Shown piece by piece: positions 21,875 to 34,656 of a stretch of 64,000 nt of DNA. Source of the DNA: Entomortierella parvispora (taxonomy: Eukaryota > Mortierellomycota > Mortierellomycetes > Mortierellales > Mortierellaceae); contig OY752140.1 of the NCBI GenBank assembly GCA_963573315.1, positions 1 to 64,000 of the forward strand, written 5' to 3'. Positions within the stretch are counted from its first letter, which is position 1. Each line of letters starts with the position of its first letter. A model generated the notes under the pieces. It made no database searches, was not told the origin of the DNA, and saw only the letters and a list, made by a program, of their open reading frames with translations. Both the position numbers and the translations under genes were made by a program.

Positions 21875-23028
21875 ATGTCTCAAGATAACACTGGCCTCGA
21901 TTACCTCCAAGTGGAACACCCACAGTCGATCGATGCCATCCAAAAGCCCTTTGCCGAGCACCAGAGCACTGTCACCGAGAACGCGACAGAATCAGATGCT
22001 ACCGATCCTTCGCCTGCCCCCCGTGATCGAAGCAGCAGCGACGCCCCCAAGGCCCACATCGACACCGGCCGGACAGGCTCATTCGGTAATCCATCCATCT
22101 CTCCGTCAAAAAAGTTGCTGAACCCGTCCGATATCTACAAGACTCTCTAACTTCACAATCCCACGCCACCACCACAGATCATTCAGCGTACATGACCCCA
22201 AAGATCAGAAGTCTTCTTTTGTGGGAGAACCCTGCTCTCTCCGGAAGCGCACTCGCCGGTTCCCTGGCCCTTGTCCTTTCGTGCCGCTGGGTCAACATCC
22301 TGAACGTCATGTGCGCTCTCTTTGTCCTGGGCACACTGGGCTCTCTTGCTTACGTGAACGGTCTTGTCTTCTTCGGGAAGGTAACCGGCAATACATCCGG
22401 TCGTCCCCTGGAGTAAGTAGAACTTCCCTGGACTCTGGTTGCGCAATGAACGTAAAATTCTAGGCCAGTGCTGATAACTCATCTCTGTGTTGAAATGAAA
22501 TAGGAAATATTACTCACGCTCGGCCGAGTTTGTGCACCTCGATGCCGAGGCGGTCCATCGCAGGGTGGACTACCTTACTGATGGTCTGAACGTGGTCCTG
22601 ACTGAACTGGCAAAGGTTATTCTCATTGAAGACAACAAGCGAAGTCTCAAGGTAAACGAAGAAGCCCCAATTGCTCCCCTTCGTGGGTGATAGAGGATAC
22701 ATCGCGTCCCTAATCCCTAACGCTCATCGATTTGATGTTGTAGTACATTGGCATCTTTTACGGCATCTGGACCCTCCGCACATGGTTCTCCACGACGACT
22801 CTTCTCTCCTTGATCCTGATCTCTGCTTTTGCCGCGCCTCGTCTGTACCTCGATAATCAAGTCGTCGTCGACGCCCATATCGCAAAGACGAACGATCTTT
22901 TCCAGCAGCACGTTGGCAAGAGCCGCCAATTGGTCTCTGAGCAATGGACAGGGGTGTCCTCAAAAGTTGGACAGTTTGCAAAGGACAAGGGCTTGCTGTC
23001 AAAAAAGAAGCCAGAGAAGGCAGAGTAG
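21875..23028 (+). CDS. RTN1: Reticulon-like ER membrane-shaping protein
   Basis: Four exons (21875-22085, 22178-22412, 22504-22651, 22744-23028) give 292 residues. Residues 1-70 are polar and probably disordered. The reticulon homology domain follows: LLLWENPALSGSALAGSLAL starts hydrophobic hairpin 1 (RWVNILNVMCALFVLGTLGS), a loop of about 65 residues (RSAEFVHLDAEAVHRRVDYL, LTELAKVILIEDNKRSLKY) leads to hairpin 2 (YGIWTLRTWFSTTTLLSLIL, SAFAAPRLYLDNQ), and a basic tail ends KKKPEKAE. Reticulons wedge into the ER membrane and hold tubules. Intron 1 is supported by its CTAAC branch site and the GTAATC donor; ignoring it gives a false stop after KTL. The ATG at 21,875 follows a CT-rich leader. 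Confidence 0.93.
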
Positions 23029-23323
23029 ATTGCTGCATCCCATCTATTGATCCTTTGTCATACCGTTGAAGACGTTTTCGTTTATTTGGATGGTGAAATA
23101 AAAGTGGAATGCTGAAAGTTATTGTACAATAATAATGTGGTTTCCCTTCTTTCCCATGACTCTCTTGTGGGTCTGGTCTTTTGAATCTCTTGCCAATGGC
23201 ATGCAATGGCGGCACAGAGGAGGGATGGATATCAAAAATTACGAGAAAGGGTTGTGGGTTGGTTCTTGGATTGATGAAGAGAAAAAGAAAGCTGGGTGGA
23301 AAACTGGGTGTCGGAAAAGAAAC

Positions 23324-24787
<1,464 letters not shown>

Positions 24788-25434
24788 GGTGGTAACGGGG
24801 ATGGGTGATGAAAGAGGTAGAGAGACAAATAAAAAAAAAAAAAAAAAAAAGTTGTTTGCAGGCCTGTCTGCCACGCACTGCACAGAACATCCAAGCCACA
24901 TCCAAACATAGTAAATAAACGCGTCACGTTTCAGCCCGCATGGTCGCCCCTTAAGGAGGACACATGTACGCAGCATGCTGCCGGCTACTCCAAGGTGTGA
25001 GCAACAAATGGCGATGGCGAAGACTCCACAAATGACTGACAGTGTTTGTAAACTGAAGCATCCTGCAAAGCATCCTGTCGTTGACTCCTTTGTTCCCATC
25101 CATCACAAATATCATCTGCTCCCATTCCGGATTCTCTCCAGCGTGTGACATCGAAGCGCGTACCCTTCCAATCAATCCAATCCAAAATCAATTGCAGTCC
25201 CCATCACATCTACGTCCACACCAGACAGACGTACACTGAGCAGCACTGGCCACACTCCGCCACCAAAAACTCACACTACGACGCGCCGTTGACCTACTCA
25301 CTCCACACCGCCTGTACCTCTCTACCTTTGACAACCAAAAACCTCTTGTGGCAACGTGCGACAAACCCTTCTTCCCGCCAACCGGCCCATTGTATCGGAA
25401 CATCGGCTCATTGACAGCACAAAGACACTTGGCT
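24788..25434. promoter_or_regulatory. Divergent promoter region of PRMT1 and CDH1
   Basis: About 650 bp lie between the two outward-facing ATGs. It contains a run of 20 A's at 24831-24850 and C/A-rich sequence next to the Cdh1 start. No TATA box is obvious on either side. Confidence 0.45.
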
Positions 25435-27993
25435 ATGAAGGGTCGCAACAAAAGGACTGTCAAGGACTCGTCCACCCCCCCAGACACCCCTACCACTCCA
25501 GACACCTCCGCCACTCCAGACACCTCCACCACTCCAGACACCTCAAGTCCTTTCATAACCTCCGCCGCCAATACCACCAGTACCGGTGTCCCAGGCACAG
25601 AGGGTGGGCCTGTTCGAAGAACCATGACAACTCGCTCAAGGAAGCGTGCTGCTCCTGGTGCCCCACCAGCTTCCCATCCGCCTGCAGAGGGCGAGAGACT
25701 GGGCGTCTTCAATCACACCTCCAAACTGCAAAAGAAGAGTGTCCTGCCAGAACGCAGCAACGGGTCCAGCGTTGGTAGTGATGTCCGTTCGCCTGTTGGC
25801 GAGACCCTACGTGCTGCTTCCACCAGCTTTCCTATGATGAATGGTAGCAGTGAAGGTGGTAGTAGTAGCAATAACGACTCAACCTCAGGGAAGGCTTTTA
25901 CAAGTCAACCTGGCGCGAATGAGTCTACTCATCGGAATACAACCACGTTCGAGAACCGCGCCCCATTTCGCTCAAGACCTGATGACCCTCTACGTCCTCC
26001 TCCAGGGCTAAGATCACCTCCACCACAAGGTCTACGTTCCCCATCCGGTTTACGGTCACCCCCAGGCCTGAAGTCACCCATTCGGAAAATCTTTTATGAC
26101 AGGTAAGCCATGCGGAGTATATGACGTATACGACGATGCCACATCACGACCTTTCTAATCCTTGTTTTGTGCTATGGAACCTCGTTTAGATATATACCAG
26201 CGAGGGAAGGAGAACTTGCAGAAAAGTACAACAGGTTACCTGGGACCCCAACAACACCTCTAATGCAGGAAGGCATGAGGAGGATGTCAGTGTCTACGAC
26301 ACCAGGGCAAATCGAGTCTGGACACCACACCACAGTTGATCATCATAAACGAGGTAAATTCCGATGCAATGGGTTGGGACTGAGAAAGATGCCCGACCTT
26401 TTTGTCCCTTTTCTAACGTGTATTTGGAAACGAATTTAGCAATGCACGAGGCTCATGACAGCTTGATCGCGTCGCAGATGCAGATGTCAGGGGTGCGTCA
26501 TGGGCCAGTGTCTAGTGTACCTCGACGCCTCTTCGAATTCTCTTCAACAACAACCCAAAATGTTCAACATCACGACTCGCCTAACCGTCAAGTCTATCAG
26601 GAGGCAACGGTAACTCAAGAGGCAAGGAAGGTGCTTCTCAATCCAACAAGGTCAATCCGCGAGATCAACAAAGTGCCATTCAAGATCCTGGACGCCCCAG
26701 AGTTACGAGTAAGTGCGATACTAGACATGCTGATGCTCCCCATGTGCTCTCGTCATACCCAAAGGCTAACAATGATGATTGCTGAATTCGCAGGACGACT
26801 TTTATCTCAATCTTGTCGATTGGTCATCACAAAATGTTCTCGGTGTAGGCCTTGGAAGCTGTGTTTACCTGTGGAGTGCGATGACAAGCTCCGTGAACCT
26901 GCTTTGCGACCTCGGTGCAAACGACAGTGTTACCTCGATTAGTTGGGTCTCCAGCGTAAGTGAAGAGTCAGGGCAATGATACATCTTGGTGTCAGAATGT
27001 CATGAACTCCTCAATTGACAATTCACTCTTGTATCATGTTTATTTAGGGTGCCCACTTGGCTATTGGTACAGAAGGAGGGGCGGTCCAGCTTTGGGACGT
27101 ACAAGCAAGCCAGCGTATCCGTACAATGACAGGGCACACTGGTAGGGTAGGGGCTTTGGCTTGGAACGATCATACTTTGACATCTGGAAGTCGTGATCGC
27201 AACATATACCACCGTGACGTTCGGGCTCCTGACATGTGGCAACATAAACTTGCTGGCCATGATCGCGAGGTAACATAGGATTCAAAGATGGAAGTCTACC
27301 TGCTTTTTCCCGAAGGGTCTGTGTTTCTAACGCGACTCAATTGCCTTGCTAGGTATGCGGACTGAAATGGAGTAGTAATGGAACACAGCTAGCCAGCGGT
27401 GGGAACGACAACAGACTGATGGTCTGGGGACAAGGATCCACTACACCAACGTTTACTTTCCACGATCATACCGCTGCTGTGAAGGCCATAGACTGGAGTC
27501 CACATGAGGCGAATCTCCTGGCCAGTGGAGGAGGCACAGCTGATCGCCATATTCGGTTCTGGAACACATCCACGGGAAAGGCCATTAGTGCAACAGATAC
27601 TGGCTCCCAGGTATGTAAAGGTGCAGAGTCTGACGAACAATGTAGGCCATGTGTGGATTGATCGTACTAACACGGGATCCAACTTGTCACCTTTCATAGG
27701 TCTGCAATCTCGCGTGGTCTAAAACCTCAAGAGAGCTCGTCTCCACGCATGGGTTCCAACAAAACCAAGTGTTAGTGTGGAAGTATCCACAGATGCAGCA
27801 ACTAGCAAGCCTTCCCGGTCACCAGATGCGAGTCCTCTATCTCGCACTCTCTCCCGATGGACAGACGATTGTAACAGGCGCCGGAGACGAAACTCTTCGT
27901 TTCTGGAATGTTTTCCAGAAAAGCAAATCTGACAAAAGTGAAGATGATGACACGTCTTTTTCTCTGCCAATTCTTCAAAGCACGCTCCGTTGA
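25435..27993 (+). CDS. CDH1: Fizzy-related APC/C activator Cdh1
   Basis: WD40 co-activator that recruits D-box and KEN substrates to the anaphase-promoting complex in late mitosis and G1. Seven exons (25435-26102, 26190-26353, 26440-26708, 26794-26955, 27048-27269, 27353-27610, 27700-27993) give 678 residues. The C-box [15 protein letters not shown] is split by intron 1. Next come [20 protein letters not shown] and seven blades ([91 protein letters not shown]), ending in STLR, an IR-type tail. The blade with [15 protein letters not shown] separates Cdh1/Cdc20 from other WD proteins. The N-terminus is long, with TPDTS repeats and a GLRSP/GLKSP cluster before the C-box that would suit CDK control. 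The frame is open 87 nt upstream without another ATG. Confidence 0.94.
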
Positions 27994-28270
27994 GTTATCT
28001 CTTCCCATGGACACCATCCCTTTGGTGCACGTTTCAATTTTTGCCAAATCGCTCCATGCCCACTCCTTGTACAGTCCCCCATGATATCTTTAGGGTAGTT
28101 GTGTTGCTGGTAGATGTCCTGCGTTACCAAAAAAAAAACAGAAAAAAAATCTACTCTCAAGGTTCTGTTGTGTCCTTCTGAAAAGAAATGAATCTGTTGC
28201 GCCCTGAGTCTCCGGTCCATGAATAAACACGGAAAGAGTCGCGTTCGACGCAACGAGGTTTATTCAATAT
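27994..28270. other. Convergent 3' regions of CDH1 and RPL23A
   Basis: About 280 bp between two stop codons. An AATAAA at 28222-28227 (+ strand) suits Cdh1 and a TTTATT at 28259-28264 (AATAAA on the minus strand) suits the ribosomal protein gene, so the two transcripts probably end close together. Confidence 0.5.
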
Positions 28271-29476
28271 TTAGATGAATCCAATCTTGTTGGCAACATC
28301 AAGAGCATCGACGTCAGCGGTGAGCTTGATGTAAGCCTTCTTGTTGCCATCGGGGCTAATAGGAGTCGACAGAAAAAAAAGTATATGAATGAGCTTGGTG
28401 ATGCCATAATCATAATACTGCATAGAATGTGCAAGGTCACACGGCCAGTCATCATCCCGAAAAAGGCGGGTTCTTCCACTTGGTATCTTCCATTCGGCCT
28501 GATCAAAATATATCCTGCAATTGACGCGATATTGTCCATATCCTGACGCTCTTCTCTGATCATGATCCTGCATCCTGTGCTATCTGCCAATTAAACAACA
28601 TGCAAATGGACGTACCGGATGAGGGTGTTAACCTTGAGGGCGGTAACATCGTACATCTTCTTCAAGGCATCCTTGATCTGACGCTTGTTGGCCTTGACAT
28701 CAACGAGGAAGACGAGAGTGTTGTTCTCCTCGATCTTCTTCATGGCAGACTCGGTGTTGAGGGGAGTCTTCAAGACCTTGTACTGATCCAAACGGGGGAC
28801 GTGGGGAACAGACTTGCGAGCGTACTTGGGGTTACGGGCAAGCTTCAAGGTCTTGGGGCGGTTGAAGGTGGTCGAGGTGCGGATCTTGCGAGCCTTCTGA
28901 CCGTTCACACCCTTCAAGGCAGCCTTCTTGGCGGCGAGAGCCTTGTTCTTATCCGAAGGAGCAGCTACAGTTGGTTGATGGAGGTGATGTTGGCAACAGG
29001 AAGAAAAAAAATTGTATCGAGATGAGTCCAAGGTCCAACGTATAGATTTCGCATTGTTGTGTTGATTGATCCGATCCTTGCGGTTTTCTCCTGCTGATGC
29101 CCAAAAAGTCGTTCCTTGAGAAATGTTACATTCGACAATCGTGATTTTGATGATGGCTCTGGCATGAGATTCCTGCTTTCTGAAAAGTTGTCTGATGGTC
29201 GATTTGGTGAATTGTTGGTCATGACATCCCATGGGTTCGCATGGACTCTATTGAGCATGGGAGAACTGCTGCAGAAATGCATGAAACAAAGAGTCCTCCT
29301 GTCCAGTTCTGTAAAGTCCAGTCTGGTCCTCTCCAGCATGGCGATGGTGATGGCGGGGAGTTGGCAATGAAGCTCCTTGGGTTTGATGGATCGATGTATG
29401 CGTGTGTTTTGATCGATGGATGATCTGCCATGGATCCAACTGCTATCTCCCTGTGCGCCGCACCTTTGGAAGTCAT
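28271..29476 (-). CDS. RPL23A: 60S ribosomal protein uL23 (L23a/L25)
   Basis: Large-subunit protein at the exit tunnel, docking site for the signal recognition particle and nascent-chain factors. Exons 28616-28964 and 28271-28355 encode [36 protein letters not shown], the diagnostic [40 protein letters not shown] and the end [13 protein letters not shown] plausible first exon is 29464-29476 (MTSK plus one base), which keeps the frame and gives 148 residues, typical of the family. Its donor is the unusual GTGCGG, and the intron would be about 500 bp, far longer than its neighbours; long first introns are common in ribosomal protein genes. The core gene is certain, exon 1 less so. I looked for a C/D snoRNA in the intron's sense strand and saw none. 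It starts 189 bp from the divergent COX7A-like gene. Confidence 0.93.
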
Positions 29477-29665
29477 ATTGCTTGGATATGGAGAAAGAGA
29501 GCGAGCACAGAGTAGAGTCCGCTGGGAATTTTACAGGCCCAGCGGAAAACATCGTCACGTGATCCGGGTTCTCCTGTTCGGCATCCCGACATCATAACAT
29601 GATCGCTGCATGCTCATTCTTCTCTCTCCTGCAACTCTCCACCACCCCATCCATCCTACACGACA
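29477..29665. promoter_or_regulatory. Bidirectional promoter with TCACGTGA (uL23 / COX7A-like)
   Basis: If the 13-nt first exon of the uL23 gene is right, only 189 bp separate the two divergent ATGs. A palindromic TCACGTGA lies near the middle (29554-29561), a binding site type used by bHLH factors such as Cbf1. Sharing is inferred from layout; the motif is read directly. Confidence 0.55.
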
Positions 29666-30050
29666 ATGTCTCTTATCAACCGCCCCAACCCCGTGCCTGC
29701 CATGCAGCGTCTCTACCAGGTTCGGAACGACTTCCCAACAACAGCGCATCTCTATGGATTTCCGTGCAGCTTCACTGACATTTTCTTTCCGTAAATCTCG
29801 CAGACCAACACTCACGTCCCCATCTACCTCAAGAAGGGAGGTGACAAGTTCATCATGGCCACCTTTGCCGGTTTGCTCGCCGTCGGTTTGGCTGGAAGCT
29901 TCTACGGTGCCTCCAAGATGGCCAGAGTAAGAACCGTTAACTCCCATGTCTTTGATTTCCGGCGCGTACAAAGGAATTCAACAAGTTCGTGTCCTGACCC
30001 TTCTGTTGTGCTTTCCCTCTCATTTTTCCTTGTAGGGTGTCAAGAACTAA
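29666..30050 (+). CDS. Small mitochondrial membrane protein, cytochrome c oxidase subunit VIIa-like
   Basis: Three exons (29666-29719, 29804-29926, 30036-30050) encode 63 residues. After a short N-terminus (MSLINRPNPVPAMQRLYQ) come THVPIYLKKGGDKFIMATFA and one transmembrane helix (TFAGLLAVGLAGSFYGASKM) followed by ARGVKN. The 'YQ...THVP(I/V)YL(K/R)KG.D' block, the single helix and the length match the subunit VIIa family of cytochrome c oxidase, a peripheral subunit of complex IV in the inner mitochondrial membrane. The family assignment rests on these short motifs, so another small respiratory-chain subunit is possible. Exon 3 is only five codons including the stop. Intron 1 begins GTTCGG, a weak donor, but the frame and the TTTCTTTCC-rich 3' end support it. 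Confidence 0.65.
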
Positions 30051-30476
30051 ATTGTCCCGACAGACATCAGCGCGTGGTCTTTGACCTTCACTATCGGAAA
30101 TACACGGAAAAATCGACAAATACTATAAAGGGTCCTTGTTTTTGCGGACCACGTCCGGATAGGCGTTCTTCAATCTATCCCATCAACACTTTCAAAACAA
30201 AAAAAGAAAAAAAATCATTGGCATGGACTTTGGGAGCGTCTCTTGCGGGCTATGTTCAAGGGGACAGCAACCTATGGTCGATTTTTGTGTCGAAAATAAA
30301 TAACGACTCATAATCCATTATCCACATGTTCTCGAGAGTGGTTGGAAATGCTTTTGCTCAGGAATTGGAACGCGGGGGGAGAAACGGTGGATCATGGTGT
30401 TGTTATTATTATTATTGGGTCTTTTTTTTTTTGCCCTATCACTTGGAATTACGACCGCCACTTGTACTTCTATAAT
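30051..30476. other. Convergent 3' spacer
   Basis: About 430 bp between the COX7A-like stop and the kelch gene stop, with A-runs near 30,200 and T-runs near 30,420. No gene or RNA recognised. AATAAA occurs at about 30,296-30,301 on the + strand. Confidence 0.4.
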
Positions 30477-32264
30477 TTATTCTTGAGCCACCGTTGGGTC
30501 TTTACTCAAGGCGTGGGGGTTCCTCTTGCCATCGTGCTCAGTGTTAGAGTGTGTTTGAGGGTTCAAGGTCGGCGGACGATAGATGGTAGGTATGGATGCC
30601 TTTGCAGAAAGCTCTGTTGCTCCAGAGAGCTGTGATGATGATGGAGGCGATTCATCTGTTGGGCTATAGTAATTGTAGGAGGAACAAACACTTGCTTGCC
30701 TTGAAGGATCATCAGAACGAACCAACTCATCCAATAGGGGAGGATGTATCGCAGGAGGTGTTTGTGTTTGAACTTGAGGTTGAAAGATCCGAGGGTAAAG
30801 TTGCTGCTCGTGGTAATAGTCGTGGAGGATTGGCGGCGCGTAGGGTGTATACAACTGCGAGTATGATGGCTGGGGGGCCATGTCATGATGGCGGATTTGA
30901 TCATGATAGCCGTACCCGTTCGGTTCCTGACTCTGTTCATGATGTTCAAGTTGCTGCTGCTGAGGTGATGGCTGCCATAGTTGAGAATGGTATGACCCAT
31001 CCCCTGTTTGATCCGAAGATCCCGGAGAGCGAGCCTTGTCCTGCCCAGAGTCCGGCGCTTTTCGAGGATCCTGACTACGACCTTGACGCTTGCGGCGATA
31101 GAAGAATCCGACCACCAAAGCAATGACGACAACAGCCGCTACGACAGAGCCAACAATGACACCAATCTTTCTTCCCCCCCGAAAAGCGCCTGGACTGCTG
31201 GCCCAAGGAGCAGTAGGGTCCGAAGCGGTCATTGGAGAGAAACTTGATTGCCAAGAATCCAGACGAGCGTTGTAGATAATGGTGATGTTCGTGTTGATGA
31301 CTGTGTTAACGCCGCCCCCGCCCCAAACTACGAAAAGATCGTTAGTCATGGCACAGGAGCACTCTGCCCGCGCACTGGCCACACCTGCATCTTTGCCCTT
31401 GGACCACGTCAGTGAGGCAGTATCGAGGATATAAATATCGCTGAGAACCGAATTTGACTTGTCCGTCAAACCACCAAAGAGGATCATTTTTTGGCCGTTG
31501 TAGGCAGGGACCATACAGGCAGACCGCCGGGGGCTGGGCACTGTACCCTGAGGGGACAATAAAGCCCAGCCGTGGATTGGATCCCAAGAGTACATGGCCC
31601 CATTGACATTGTTGGTTCCGCTCACAGCGCCGCCAAAGAGAAACATCTTTTTTGCTTGGCCGCTCCAGGCTATTGCGTAGCTGGACATGTTGATCAGGGC
31701 GGGGTGCATGTCGACACCGCTGAGGACGTTGTGCGCCACGTCGTACTCAATCATCTGGGTGACCGTCGTGTTCACCAGGAATCCATTGGGAACGTATATC
31801 AGACCCGTGTCGGGGTCAGTGGCCGCACCAAGACCACGAGCGCGGCTGACCTCTGCGGATCCTCCTAGAGATTGCCAGCCGTTGGGCGCAATGATGTACT
31901 CAAGTCCAGTACCGTTGGAGAGCATGAACCAGTCTGAGTGATTACTCAGGAGTGATGCAGAGTGTTTATAGTCACTAGGACCGTCGAACAAATGTCGAAA
32001 GGGTACCGAGGATGTGTCCCATTCTGAAGAAAGGTCGATGGAGAAGGTTTGGGGAATGGTGAAGGTGCCGTTACTGCCTCCTTGGATGATGAACGTTTGA
32101 CCCTCGATAAAAGTGGACGCACTGCCCCAAGCTACGGTCGGTTGGAAACCTTGAGAGTGTGCAATTGGAAAGAAGCCGGAACATAGTGTTGCGAAAGTGA
32201 ATGTCCGAGTGATGAATGAGGCAAAGCCAGCAACCCTTCGGGAAGATCCCGTCCTTTGGTACAT
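30477..32264 (-). CDS. Kelch-repeat type I membrane protein
   Basis: Intronless, 595 residues from the ATG at 32,264; the frame is open further upstream but that part is a low-complexity Phe/Leu/Pro leader. A signal peptide (RTFTFATLCSGFFPIAHSQG) precedes an ectodomain with kelch motifs: SYAIAWSGQAKKMFLFGGAV...YSWDPIHGW, RRSACMVPAYNGQKMILFGG...DIYILDTASLTW and ECSCAMTNDLFVVWGGGG. Kelch blades form a beta-propeller. One transmembrane helix follows (IGVIVGSVVAAVVVIALVVG) with a basic stop-transfer FYRRKRQGR, then a Gln/Pro/Tyr-rich cytoplasmic tail of about 180 residues. The layout resembles large fungal families of kelch surface proteins; ligand and role are unknown. The stop codon overlaps an AATAAA. 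Confidence in the gene is high, in function low. Confidence 0.9.
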   Translation of the reverse strand: MYQRTGSSRRVAGFASFITRTFTFATLCSGFFPIAHSQGFQPTVAWGSASTFIEGQTFIIQGGSNGTFTIPQTFSIDLSSEWDTSSVPFRHLFDGPSDYKHSASLLSNHSDWFMLSNGTGLEYIIAPNGWQSLGGSAEVSRARGLGAATDPDTGLIYVPNGFLVNTTVTQMIEYDVAHNVLSGVDMHPALINMSSYAIAWSGQAKKMFLFGGAVSGTNNVNGAMYSWDPIHGWALLSPQGTVPSPRRSACMVPAYNGQKMILFGGLTDKSNSVLSDIYILDTASLTWSKGKDAGVASARAECSCAMTNDLFVVWGGGGVNTVINTNITIIYNARLDSWQSSFSPMTASDPTAPWASSPGAFRGGRKIGVIVGSVVAAVVVIALVVGFFYRRKRQGRSQDPRKAPDSGQDKARSPGSSDQTGDGSYHSQLWQPSPQQQQLEHHEQSQEPNGYGYHDQIRHHDMAPQPSYSQLYTPYAPPILHDYYHEQQLYPRIFQPQVQTQTPPAIHPPLLDELVRSDDPSRQASVCSSYNYYSPTDESPPSSSQLSGATELSAKASIPTIYRPPTLNPQTHSNTEHDGKRNPHALSKDPTVAQE

Positions 32265-34656
32265 GAACGGGGGAGGAGAAAGGAGGCAGCGCTGATGAAG
32301 TTCTGAGATGGAGGAGAGTTGAGCGAAGCAGGGGGGGAAAAGTGGAAGATGAAAGAGAGAGGAAACGGGAAAAGAGGGCGATGGTGTTGCATCCAAGTGA
32401 CGATTGTGACAAAAACGCAAAGCATTGCAGAAAGTGAATGTCGGCAGTAACGCAAAGCCCGGAGTTGCCGGACTGGGGCAAGTAAAGGAGAGGAAAGGAA
32501 AAGGGGGGCGCAAATATGGAGATTGTGGCGACCTAGCAAGTTGACAGAGTAGAGAGCAAGGAGAAAAAGTCGAACAAGTGAGTGAATGATATTATTATTG
32601 AGTGTGTTTGCGTTCATGGATCACGGTTGCGGAACGCGTCCTCATCTGAAGGACGTTGCGGCACCGAGGGGACCCTGTGCCTGGTATCCCTGCAGTAGGA
32701 AGGTTGTTCATCAGAGAAAAGGGCAGCACTCTTCATTGCTCCGGATCAATTGACAATTGACGGCTCTGTTGGCTATCTACGGATGCACTCGCGACGCAGA
32801 GCAAAAATATCCTCGCCCGAGTGTGGCCACAGCTCTCAAACAGCCGCTCTAGACGTGACAAGTGAGGCAACACAGGGCTCAAAGATGGACACAACGGCTG
32901 TGTGTTCTGCCGGCCGGAGACACTTTGCGCGGGCAGCAGCGGACTGCGCTACTTTTTTTTTCTTTTTTTTCTTTTCTCGCGCTGGAACGAAGACTAGGGA
33001 TTCGTCAACACAACAAAGTCCTTGTCGGATGTTGATACACCAACAGGTTGCTCCGGTTTGGCGGACATGAACATTTCTCTTTTCGGAAATTCTATCCACG
33101 CGGACAGAGTAGCTTGTCAGTGTTAAACAATGAAGGGAATGCGATGCATGTGGGAGAGGAGGAGGGAATGCATCATGTCGCTCGAGAGAGGATGCAACAG
33201 AAAGCAAAGACAAGTAACGAGGAAAGAGAAAAAGACATCAAGGGCATGAAGGATAGAAAAAGAGCGAGAGAGCACCATTGGCGGAAGAGCGGGATGGGAT
33301 GGACCTGGCTCTTCGTCCTCCTCCACTGGCAGACAGGCAGGCAGGGTAAAAAGAAACTGGTTGGGCATACAGGCACACAGGCACACAGGCACACAGGCAC
33401 AAAGGCACTCACAGACAAGCACACACACACACACACACACACACAGGCAGCAGCAGCACCGCTGGGTGTTTGTTCAAATGAAGCAACCGCTTCTTCTCTC
33501 GTGTGAACCCTTCCTTCCTTCCTTCTCTTCTCTTTTCTTTCCTTTCTTCTTGTCTCTTTCTCTTTCTCTCTCTCCCTTCCCTTTTTCCCTTTCTCTCCCT
33601 TCCCTCCCCCTCTCTCCTTCTTCCACCATCTCTTCTTCTCTTTCCTCCCCCTGTGCATCCGTTCATCTGCTCACTGTCTGTCACTCAGTTCGTCCGTCCG
33701 TCCGTCACTCTTCCCATCTACATCCATTCCGGTCCCACTCCCCAATCGTAAGTCTGCATCCCTTTCCCTCCCTCGCATTCAATCCGATCCCCGTACTCCC
33801 CGAGCCCAGAGTCATTCCATGGTGGCATGGATGTGTGCACAGACACTAGACAGGAATGGCGGCTCCCTCCTCCACAGAGCTGATCAGCGCTCCTTGTCCA
33901 CCTCCCTGGACTGGTCTGATCTCCACATTTTTTCCCCCTTGGACCAACAGGCGACCAACAGACTGTCTGCAACCACACCCACCCACCTGTGGATGCTGAG
34001 ATGAAAACGATAAAAAAAAGAAGCGCTTCACTCCATCCAACCCTGTTGTTTTTCAAACCACGCAAAACTGCGCTCCGTCCCCTCTTCATTTCGTTCCTCA
34101 AACTGCGCTTTGAGCTCATCATCGATCTATTTGTAAAAGACATCATCGGCAAAGCCCGCCCAAAAGTGCTCTCCTGTCTTGTCTTGTCTTGTCTTGTCTT
34201 TGCTTTCTTGGTTTTTTTTTCTTTGTTCCTGTCCTCTTTTGATGATGACACTCTATCTCATTTGGGTTGCTTCCTGCCTGCACCACTGACCCTGTGGCGC
34301 CGTTAGCAACTGTTTCCCCCTTTCCTTCGACTCCCCTGTCTTTTCTCGTCCCCCCCCCTTGTTGTTTTGTTTATTTCCTGCACCTTCCTCCCCCGACCCA
34401 CAGTCTTCTCGAGATTTTCAAGATTTGTCTTGTTTGTTTTCCCCGAGAAAATGGTCCATGGTCGTGTGCCGTGTCTCGTGAACGGGGTAACCCAATTCCC
34501 ATTCTTTCTGGACCCTGCTCACACATCCCTTGACCTTTCGTCGGGTGCCATCGAGAGTCCGTCCTCTCCCCTGTCTACTTATGGTCTCCTCTCTAATCAT
34601 CGTTTTCTTGCCTCGCGTTCTTAGGATTGCGCTCTTCTACTACGATTAGCTTAGCA
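32265..34656. other. Long divergent intergenic region, possible 5'-UTR intron of the SMS-type gene
   Basis: Over 2.3 kb between divergent ATGs. It holds an eight-base ACACAGGC microsatellite (33,370-33,405), a CA run (33,419-33,445), a C/T-rich block (33,505-33,645) and a GTCTT pentamer run (34,176-34,200). ORFs up to 177 codons follow these biases and have no domains. A GTAAGT at 33,749 and a pyrimidine-rich TTCTTAG ending at 34,624 could bound a leader intron of about 875 bp upstream of the ATG at 34,657; this is inference. Confidence 0.45.

Noticed and set aside
28965..29463. C/D-box snoRNA in the long uL23 intron
   Set aside because: TGATGAT and CTGA words occur only on the strand opposite to the transcript, and no terminal stem was seen.
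32265..32513. Upstream start of the kelch protein
   Set aside because: The extra 83 residues are Phe/Pro/Leu-biased and would bury the signal peptide; the ATG at 32,264 places it at the N-terminus.
33048..34251. ORFs of 150-177 codons on both strands
   Set aside because: They follow CA, CT and GTCTT microsatellites and have His/Thr or Ser/Pro simple composition.
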